Positions 57,019-64,000 of a stretch of DNA of 64,000 nucleotides are shown piece by piece. Numbering within the stretch: position 1 is the first letter of the stretch; every line of letters begins with the position of its first letter. The notes below the pieces were generated by a model. It saw only the letters and a program-made list of their open reading frames with translations. It searched no databases and was not told the origin of the DNA. The translations under genes and the position numbers were made by a program. Location of the stretch: positions 372,001 through 436,000 of the forward strand of contig JAKVKU010000001.1 of the NCBI GenBank assembly GCA_022484695.1, read 5' to 3'. Origin of the DNA: Lactobacillus sp. Lineage in GTDB: Bacteria > Bacillota > Bacilli > Lactobacillales > Lactobacillaceae.

Positions 57019-57915
57019 ATGCAAGTAGGTATGATTGGTTTAGGTAAGATGGGGCGTAATCTGGTCAAAAATATGTTGGACCATGATATTGAGGTTGTGG
57101 CTTTTGACCTAGATCCAAACGCGCGCCAAGCAGTCAGTACAGATGGTGCTAAGGCGGTGGATTCAGTTGCAGCGTTAGCATCGGCACTAGATACGCCTAG
57201 AATTATTTGGGTCATGGTACCGGCTGGTAAACCAACCCAAGCTACTTTGGAAAACTTGACACAGGTCATGGCAACTGACGACGTGGTGATTGACGGGGGT
57301 AATTCTTATTACAAAGACTCCGTTGAACATTACAATCTCTTGAAGGAAAAGGGAATTCATTTCTTTGACGTGGGTACTTCCGGGGGCATGTCCGGGGCGC
57401 GGCAAAATGGGAACTTCATGATCGGCGGGGATGCGGCTTACTTTAGCCGGATCGAACCATTGTTTAAAGCCATTGCTGCACCTGATGGCTATCTATACAC
57501 TGGCCCTGCCGGTTCAGGACATTATTTGAAGATGGTGCATAACGGGATTGAATACGGGATGATGCAAGCCATTGGTGAAGGTTTTGAAGTTCTAGCTAAA
57601 AGCCAATATGATTATGACAATGAGGCCGTGGCTAAGGTTTGGAATAACGGCTCGGTGGTCCGCAGTTGGTTGATGGAATTAGCTGAATCAGCTTTTCATA
57701 AAGATGCTAATTTGGATTCCATCAAAGGTATCATGCATTCTTCTGGCGAAGGGGCTTGGACCGTTGAAGAAGCCATTCGCTTACACGTGGCTACCCCCGT
57801 TATCAGCAGTGCTTTGATGATGCGTTATCGCTCCGAAGCTGCGGACACTGTCACCGGACAAGTTGTGGCAGCATTACGGAATGGCTTTGGCGGTCACGAT
57901 GTGGACCCCAAATAG
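57019..57915 (+). CDS. gnd: 6-phosphogluconate dehydrogenase (short, GndA/GntZ-type)
   Basis: MQVGMIGLGKMGRNLVKNM, VIDGGNSYYKDS, GTSGGMSGARQNGNFMIGGD. Confidence 0.92.
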   Translation: MQVGMIGLGKMGRNLVKNMLDHDIEVVAFDLDPNARQAVSTDGAKAVDSVAALASALDTPRIIWVMVPAGKPTQATLENLTQVMATDDVVIDGGNSYYKDSVEHYNLLKEKGIHFFDVGTSGGMSGARQNGNFMIGGDAAYFSRIEPLFKAIAAPDGYLYTGPAGSGHYLKMVHNGIEYGMMQAIGEGFEVLAKSQYDYDNEAVAKVWNNGSVVRSWLMELAESAFHKDANLDSIKGIMHSSGEGAWTVEEAIRLHVATPVISSALMMRYRSEAADTVTGQVVAALRNGFGGHDVDPK

Positions 57916-57952
57916 GTCGTACTTGGATTACAAAAAGTAGGAGGTTTTAGTG

Positions 57953-59515
57953 ATGGATTACATGATCGGCGTGGACTTAGGGACCACCAGTACTAAAGTT
58001 GTTTTATTTGATTTGCAGGGTAAAGCCCAGGCATATGCTAATAATCCTTATCCGTTATATCAAGATGTGCCGGATATGGCCGAAGAAGATCCAGAAGAAA
58101 TTTTTCAAGCAGTCATTGCGGGCTTAATTGAAGTCATGCGTAAAGGCAACGTCAAATCTGGAGAATTAAAGGGTATTTCTTTCTCCGCGGCGATGCATAG
58201 CTTGATTTTGATGGACAAAGATAACAAACCCCTGACCCGGGTGATCACTTGGGCGGATAATCGGGCGGCTAAATACGCTGCTGATTTGAAGAAAAACGGC
58301 AAGGGTGCCGAAGTGTTTGCTAGAACCGGGGTCCCAACCCATCCCATGTCACCGTTTGTGAAGTTACTCTGGTTAAAGAATGAACAGCCGGATTTGTTTA
58401 ACAAAACCGCTCATTTCATCGGCATTAAAGACTATATTTTATTCCGATTATTTGGCCGCTATGTGATGGACTATTCCTTAGCCAACGCCACGGGCTTATT
58501 CAACATTTTCACCATGGATTGGGATGACCAGGCCTTAGAGATGACCGGGGTGAAACGGGAACAATTGCCAGAATTGGTGGACACCACTTATCAACTCACC
58601 GGCATGACCGAATCTTATGCCTCAGTGACCGGCATTGACCCTAGCACGCCATTTATTTTAGGGGCCAGTGATGGGACTTTGAGTAACTTAGGGGTCAACG
58701 CCATTGATCCCGGCGTCTTGGCCGTGACCATTGGCACATCTGGGGCGGTCCGGGTGGTGGTGGACAAGCCAGTCGTGGATCCAGAAGGCCGTTTGTTTAC
58801 CTATTATTTAGACAAAAATCATTGGGTCGTGGGCGGCCCCGTGAACAACGGCGGCATCGTCTTCCGTTGGGTCCGGGATCAATTATTCGCCCCTGAAAAA
58901 ATCACCGCCGAACAAATGCAGATCGACTCCTACGAAATTCTGACGGATATTGCCTCTAAAATTCCCGCCGGTGCCGATGGCTTATTATTCCATCCTTATT
59001 TAGGCGGGGAACGGGCCCCAATTTGGGATGCCAATGCCCGGGGCAGCTTCTTCGGCTTGACCCGGCAACATACCCGGGCCCACATGGTCCGGGCCGCCCT
59101 AGAAGGCATCGTTTATAACCTCTATATGGTCATGTTGATGATCGAAGGCATCACCGGCAAGCCAAAATCCATTCAAGCTACTGGCGGTTTCGCCCGCAGT
59201 GAATTATGGCGGCAAATGCTGGCGGATATTTTCGAACAAGACGTGAATATCCCTGAAAGTTTTGAAAGTTCTGCTTTAGGAGCCGTGGTGTTAGGCATGG
59301 AAAGCCTAGGTTTGGCCAAGGATTTGAATGTGGTCAAAGACATGGTAGGCACCACTAATACCCATAAACCCAATGAAAAGAACTTTGAAGTTTATCGGGA
59401 ATTATTGCCAATCTGGATTCGCCTGACTCGGGAATTATCCAGTGAATATGGTGCCATTGCCGACTTCCAACGGAAACACCCAAATCCGCAAATTAAATTA
59501 GCGGATGAAGATTAA
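57953..59515 (+). CDS. gntK: Gluconokinase (FGGY family)
   Basis: YMIGVDLGTTSTKVVLFD; operon with gnd and gntP. Confidence 0.9.
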   Translation: MDYMIGVDLGTTSTKVVLFDLQGKAQAYANNPYPLYQDVPDMAEEDPEEIFQAVIAGLIEVMRKGNVKSGELKGISFSAAMHSLILMDKDNKPLTRVITWADNRAAKYAADLKKNGKGAEVFARTGVPTHPMSPFVKLLWLKNEQPDLFNKTAHFIGIKDYILFRLFGRYVMDYSLANATGLFNIFTMDWDDQALEMTGVKREQLPELVDTTYQLTGMTESYASVTGIDPSTPFILGASDGTLSNLGVNAIDPGVLAVTIGTSGAVRVVVDKPVVDPEGRLFTYYLDKNHWVVGGPVNNGGIVFRWVRDQLFAPEKITAEQMQIDSYEILTDIASKIPAGADGLLFHPYLGGERAPIWDANARGSFFGLTRQHTRAHMVRAALEGIVYNLYMVMLMIEGITGKPKSIQATGGFARSELWRQMLADIFEQDVNIPESFESSALGAVVLGMESLGLAKDLNVVKDMVGTTNTHKPNEKNFEVYRELLPIWIRLTRELSSEYGAIADFQRKHPNPQIKLADED

Positions 59516-59602
59516 TTGAGTACCCTCACTTGAGATTTAACTCAAGTGATTATTTCATAAAAATGTAACCGTATCCACCACATGAGTTAGGAGGAAACAA
59601 GA

Positions 59603-60955
59603 ATGCAGATGCTGATTTTGTTACTTGGTATTATTTTATTGCTTGTCTTAATTATTAAATTCAAGTTAAACACCTACGTTGCTTTGATTATCACTGCCGT
59701 AGCCGTTGCACTAGGTTTGGGGATGCCAGCGGCTAAGATTGCCACCAGTATCCAAAACGGGATCGGCGCGCAATTGGGTGAGTTGGCCCTAGTCTTTGGG
59801 TTTGGGGCCATGTTAGGTCGCTTGGTGGCTGACGCCGGCGGGGCCTATCGGATTGCCCATACCTTGATCAATGCCTTTGGCCGCCGGTTCTTACAGCTGG
59901 CCGTGGTATTAGCATCCTTCATCATCGGGATTGCCCTATTCTTTGAAGTCGGGATCGTTTTGTTAGTACCAATCGTCTTCGCCATTGCCGTTGAAGCCGG
60001 TGTGCCATTACTGACCTTGGGGATTCCCATGGCCGCGGCCTTGTCCGTGACCCATGGGTTCTTACCACCCCATCCGGCACCAACCGCTATTTCCACCGCG
60101 TTGAACGCCCAAACTGGGCACGTGTTAGCCTATGGTATCATTATTGCCATTCCAACCGTTTTAGTAGCCGGACCATTGTTTGCCAAAGTTGCTAGAAAGT
60201 ATGCCCCAGCTGCCTTTGAACGGACCGGTAATCTGACCGCTTTAGGCCCTCAGAAGACCTTTAAGTTAGAAGACACGCCTAGCTTTAGTTCTGCCGTATT
60301 AACGTCTTTATTCCCCGTTATTTTGATGGCCATTGCCACCATTTATCAAATGACCATACATGGTGGGGTCGCCCCGAAGAATCCATCGGGGTTAGATAAC
60401 TTTATTGCCTTTATTGGTTCCCCAAGTATTGCCATGCTGATTTCATTGCTGTTTGCCATGTGGGCCATGGGTGTTCGCCGGCATATTCCAGTGAAAGATA
60501 TTATGAATACCCTGGAAGAAGCCGTGAAATCCATTGCCATGCTGCTACTGGTTATCGGTGGTGGCGGTGCCTTCAAACAAGTCCTCATTGATGGTGGGGT
60601 CGGGAACGCCGTTAAGAACTTATTCATCGGTTCTGACATTTCTCCATTGATCTTAGGCTGGTTGATCGCCGTGGTACTACGGATCGCTTTAGGGTCAGCT
60701 ACCGTTGCGGCTTTGACTGCCAGTGGTTTGGTGCTACCGTTGATGCAACAAGCTGGTGTCAACTCTGCGTTAATGGTACTAGCCATTGGTGCCGGGAGTT
60801 TAGCAGCCAGTCACGTAAACGATGCTGGTTTCTGGATGTTTAAAGAATACTTTGACTTAAGTGTGAAAGAAACCTTATTGACCTGGACAGTGTTAGAAAC
60901 GCTGATTGCCATCGTTGGCTTGGGCGGTGTCTTGCTACTGAGCCTGTTCGTTTAA
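59603..60955 (+). CDS. gntP: Gluconate:H+ symporter (GntP family)
   Basis: GntP-type membrane protein: GFLPPHPAPTAIS, ASHVNDAGFWMFKEYF. Confidence 0.93.
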   Translation: MQMLILLLGIILLLVLIIKFKLNTYVALIITAVAVALGLGMPAAKIATSIQNGIGAQLGELALVFGFGAMLGRLVADAGGAYRIAHTLINAFGRRFLQLAVVLASFIIGIALFFEVGIVLLVPIVFAIAVEAGVPLLTLGIPMAAALSVTHGFLPPHPAPTAISTALNAQTGHVLAYGIIIAIPTVLVAGPLFAKVARKYAPAAFERTGNLTALGPQKTFKLEDTPSFSSAVLTSLFPVILMAIATIYQMTIHGGVAPKNPSGLDNFIAFIGSPSIAMLISLLFAMWAMGVRRHIPVKDIMNTLEEAVKSIAMLLLVIGGGGAFKQVLIDGGVGNAVKNLFIGSDISPLILGWLIAVVLRIALGSATVAALTASGLVLPLMQQAGVNSALMVLAIGAGSLAASHVNDAGFWMFKEYFDLSVKETLLTWTVLETLIAIVGLGGVLLLSLFV

Positions 60956-60960
60956 ACAAT

Positions 60961-60999
60961 AAAACCTCAAAAGTTGGAACTAACTTTTGAGGTTTTATT
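60961..60999 (+). terminator. Rho-independent terminator
   Basis: AAAACCTCAAAAGTT...AACTTTTGAGGTTTT. Confidence 0.85.
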
Positions 61000-61101
61000 T
61001 TGGAAAAAATGAGACATTTTTACTGAATGTGTCCAAAAGAGCCACCTTTTCTAGTTTATTCTTCAAAAACTTGATATAATGGCTCTATAAGGTATTAAAG
61101 C

Positions 61102-61188
61102 GGTATCAAGCTGATCACGACCCAATTAGGGTTTACCGTTGGGTCGGCATTAGGGGAATACAGATCAGCGCATATCAATTTTGATGCC
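61102..61188 (+). ncRNA. Predicted structured 5' leader (three nested stems)
   Basis: GGTATCAA/TTGATGCC, GCTGATC/GATCAGC and CGACCCAA/TTGGGTCG nest; -10 TATAAT at 61075-61080. Confidence 0.55.
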
Positions 61189-61232
61189 AAGGGTTTGAGA
61201 AGTAAATGATTTGGGATTTAGGAGGATATTAC

Positions 61233-61979
61233 ATGAAACATTCTAAGATTGGTTTAATATTAACCGGTTTGTTAGCCGGATTGTTGATTGCACCTGGTGT
61301 GGCGAATGCTGCTGCAACCGAAGGTGGAACTGGCCCTGGGGATGCAACCTATAACCTGAAAGCTAATACTGCCGTTACACCGGGTGGTAATTACTTTGCT
61401 GCTTCAACTGCAGAAACTGCCTCAGCTAAGTCCACGGCACAGTTCACCATTACAGCTGGGACTTTACAATTATTTGCGGTGCCTGATTTGAACTTTGGCG
61501 CCGTACCGATGTCTACGCTATTAAATGGTGGGACACAACAGCTAAAAGATAGCAACGTGGCAACTGGTGATGCTGCTTCTTCTAAAGATAGAGAAGCCTT
61601 TGATGGGAACAACAAAGGTCTTTTAGCAATCAAAGATATGCGAGGGGCAACGACCGGCTGGAAACTCAGTGCAGCTATGAACCCAACTTTTAAAGATCAA
61701 AAGGGTGCTCCAGATTTAACCAATATCGCCTTGAACTTAAAGGCTGATGGTAAAAATAGTGTTAATACCACAGAAGCTTTGCCTTTAGCGGGTACTAACA
61801 TTGGTGCTACGGCAACAAATGTGGCCACCGCCACGGGGACTACTGGTAAAGGGGATACATCTTGGAACTTGACGGATCCAACTAACGCGAACCTAACAAT
61901 CCCTAAGCAAGCCGCTAATATTCCTTCTACAGCAACTTATCAATCCACCATTACTTGGACCTTAGCGGTTGGTGCTTAA
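61233..61979 (+). CDS. WxL-domain surface protein
   Basis: Signal peptide; GWKLSA and terminal TITWTLAVGA WxL motifs; RBS AGGAGG before MKHSKIG. Confidence 0.9.
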   Translation: MKHSKIGLILTGLLAGLLIAPGVANAAATEGGTGPGDATYNLKANTAVTPGGNYFAASTAETASAKSTAQFTITAGTLQLFAVPDLNFGAVPMSTLLNGGTQQLKDSNVATGDAASSKDREAFDGNNKGLLAIKDMRGATTGWKLSAAMNPTFKDQKGAPDLTNIALNLKADGKNSVNTTEALPLAGTNIGATATNVATATGTTGKGDTSWNLTDPTNANLTIPKQAANIPSTATYQSTITWTLAVGA

Positions 61980-62080
61980 TCAAGTTTGATTTACTGTTCC
62001 GGGAGGGCTTTCAGCTCGTTTTCCTAGGGCCATTGGCACATTTATAAACGAACAGAAATATTGATATTTTACAATTAGAG

Positions 62081-62113
62081 AGCTGATGACAATTTTTTGT
62101 CACAGCTTTTTTT
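62081..62113 (+). terminator. Intra-cluster hairpin/terminator
   Basis: AGCTGATGACA...TGTCACAGCT plus T-run. Confidence 0.55.
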
Positions 62114-62126
62114 GGGAGATTTAACG

Positions 62127-63191
62127 ATGAAGATAAAAACATATTTTTATGCGGTAATCGTGGCGTTGGCCGGGTTTTTAGGTTTAGCCGCACCCCAGGC
62201 GGTCCAAGCTGCCGGCACACCAACGGGGGCACAGTTCTATATTGCCCCGGCATATCCGGATAATCAGACCGATAAATCTCTCGGCTATTTTGATTTAAAG
62301 GTGACCCCGGGGCAAACCGGCAAGCTGGGGGTGGTGGTACAAAACACCAGTAAGACCGACAGTCGGACGATTCAAGTTACCCCGATAGCGGCCACCACCA
62401 ATAATGCGGGGCAGATCAACTATACCCCCAGCAATAAAAAGGCTGATAAGTCAGCCCAGTATCGCTTGAATCAACTGTTTTCAAAACCCGTGGCTATCGA
62501 CTTAGAACCAGAAGAAAGCAAGACCGTGAGTTTTGAATACATTATTCCCAAAGACGGCTTTAAGGGTCAGATTTTAGGCAGTATCTATGCCTTTGACCAG
62601 TCCAGCCAAGCTAAAAGTAAGACCCAATTTGGGCTTTCCAACGAATTTGCCATGGCCCTGGGCGTTAGTTTAAACCAGAATCCGGAGGAAAAATTGATAC
62701 CGGACCTGAAGTTAAGTAAAGTCGCCCCAGACGCAGTTAATCGTATCCCTTATATCATCGCCAATGTGCGCAATGTGGCACCCACGATGTTTCGGGGGAT
62801 GACCGTTAACGCTGACGTGACTCGTCAGGGCAATGCCAAGCGGGTCTACCATAAGACCATCAATGATGGCTCCATGGCACCAAATTCAAATTTTGATTTA
62901 CAAATTCCAACAGGTAAAAATGCCATTGAACCGGGGAAATATCATCTGAAACTGGTTATCCATGCGGTGGATAAGACCTGGACTTTCAATCGAAACTTTA
63001 CCGTGACAGATACGCAAAACAAGGCCATTAACAAGAAGGTTGGCACTAAGAAGACCAATAATTGGACGTTGTGGATTATTGTAATTGTTATTTTGTTGCT
63101 GGTGATCAATGGGATTTTACTGGCTTACTATTTAAGAAGACGGAAACAACAAAGCAAGCACGCGAAGGGACATGCACGTAGGAGGCGTTGA
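62127..63191 (+). CDS. DUF916/DUF3324 cell-surface protein (CscA-like)
   Basis: Signal peptide, Ig-like region, C-terminal TM with basic tail; WxL-cluster context. Confidence 0.88.
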   Translation: MKIKTYFYAVIVALAGFLGLAAPQAVQAAGTPTGAQFYIAPAYPDNQTDKSLGYFDLKVTPGQTGKLGVVVQNTSKTDSRTIQVTPIAATTNNAGQINYTPSNKKADKSAQYRLNQLFSKPVAIDLEPEESKTVSFEYIIPKDGFKGQILGSIYAFDQSSQAKSKTQFGLSNEFAMALGVSLNQNPEEKLIPDLKLSKVAPDAVNRIPYIIANVRNVAPTMFRGMTVNADVTRQGNAKRVYHKTINDGSMAPNSNFDLQIPTGKNAIEPGKYHLKLVIHAVDKTWTFNRNFTVTDTQNKAINKKVGTKKTNNWTLWIIVIVILLLVINGILLAYYLRRRKQQSKHAKGHARRRR

Positions 63192-63192
63192 T

Positions 63193-63597
63193 ATGGCAAA
63201 ATTTTTATTAAAAATCAATATCAGTGTTACTGGGATATTGGTAGCCATAATGATTATCGTTGCTAGCCTTGCGCCGTCGCAAACGGTTTATGCCCAATCC
63301 AGCACCGGTCAATTTACAGTTTGTCAAGATCAACCCGAACCCACGCCTAAACCTGATGAAACGGTGCCACCTAAGCCCCAACCCCAAGAACCCACCAAGC
63401 CCAGCCAACCGCCAAGTACCGGGCAAACTGGTGCTGCCAAGCCCACGGGGATGGTTCAAAAACTAGCCGGCTTCTTGCCCCAAACCGGGGACAAGTTGGA
63501 TTATTGGCTGATGCTTATTGGCGTGGAATTGATCAGCTTGGCCATTATTCTAGGCGGCATTCGCCGGCAAAAGGAGCGAACATATGAGAAAAAATAG
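63193..63597 (+). CDS. Small LPXTG-anchored Pro-rich protein (CscD-like)
   Basis: LPQTGDK, TM segment, basic tail; Pro-rich spacer. Confidence 0.85.
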   Translation: MAKFLLKINISVTGILVAIMIIVASLAPSQTVYAQSSTGQFTVCQDQPEPTPKPDETVPPKPQPQEPTKPSQPPSTGQTGAAKPTGMVQKLAGFLPQTGDKLDYWLMLIGVELISLAIILGGIRRQKERTYEKK

Positions 63598-64000
63598 CAC
63601 TAAACTCGTTCGCATCCTTTGGGTATTGTTGGCGCTGGTTGGGCTGAGTGTCGTGGGCCAGCAGCTTCTGAAGTCACCGGATGTGGTTCAAGCGGCTGCA
63701 CCGACACCGGAGAATACTGTTTCAGCTGCAGGGTGGCAAATTTTAGGTGGTATTGTTATTTCTAACGGCATTACTGCTCAGCCCAGTGATGTGAATGCGA
63801 TTAAAGCGCCCACGACAACGATTAGTTTTACTGCCATGCATAAGGATGATGTAGGTTTTAGCGGAAGTATCCTCAAGAATGCCACGGTCCGGGAGTATGT
63901 TAATGGCAGTTGGAACAATGTACCAACAGGGTTTAATCGAACCAAACCAAATAATTATTCAGCCAATGTAGCCCTGACCTTTAATGATCTAGCTGTGGGG
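63584..64000 (+). CDS. Secreted surface protein, 3'-truncated by window (probable WxL-cluster member)
   Basis: RBS AAGGAG then ATG 63584: MRKNSTKLVRILWVLLALVGLSVVGQQLL...; open to the window end, so absent from the ORF track. Confidence 0.75.
   Translation, partial: MRKNSTKLVRILWVLLALVGLSVVGQQLLKSPDVVQAAAPTPENTVSAAGWQILGGIVISNGITAQPSDVNAIKAPTTTISFTAMHKDDVGFSGSILKNATVREYVNGSWNNVPTGFNRTKPNNYSANVALTFNDLAVG

Noticed and set aside
1-64000. CRISPR arrays, IS elements, prophage, tRNA or rRNA genes
   Set aside because: No regularly spaced repeats, transposase or integrase ORFs, phage structural genes or RNA gene signatures were recognised on reading; a tool scan (tRNAscan, ISfinder) would be needed to exclude fully.

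Overview
This 64 kb window is chromosomal sequence from a Lactobacillaceae-type Firmicute, judged from RBS and codon style, an AdoCbl-dependent RTPR, WxL/Csc surface proteins and the PTS/ROK/RpiR content. I saw no rRNA, tRNA, IS element, prophage or CRISPR. Main blocks are: baeRF-like gene; ArsR/MFS pair; an orphan [FeFe]-hydrogenase maturase HydG gene; a B12 block (RTPR, DUF4430, CbrT-like ECF S component, PduO-type adenosyltransferase); an AT-rich ABC-transporter region; rpiR/rpiA; queG; asnB; an SPC-type P1B-ATPase; a xylose locus; ogt/ada; modABC; a large N-glycan/mannoside PTS locus (GH38, GH1, ROK, GH85); PadR/DHA2 MFS; a TcyP-type cystine transporter; a second ArsR/MFS pair; three tandem small membrane proteins; a gluconate operon; and a WxL/DUF916/LPXTG cluster cut by the window end. 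The strongest candidates for undescribed biology are: (1) a 38-aa leader ORF with 7 Cys codons, missing from the ORF track, followed by a mutually exclusive antiterminator/terminator pair upstream of the cystine transporter; (2) HydG with no HydE, HydF or hydrogenase nearby; (3) a nested three-stem RNA-like leader upstream of the WxL cluster; (4) a relic of the cystine transporter 3' end downstream of the second ArsR/MFS cassette. Other cis-elements read directly include paired NrdR boxes, a 15/16 parS match, ArsR/SmtB-type operators, XylR operators and cre sites. All assignments come from reading the sequence; no database search was run.
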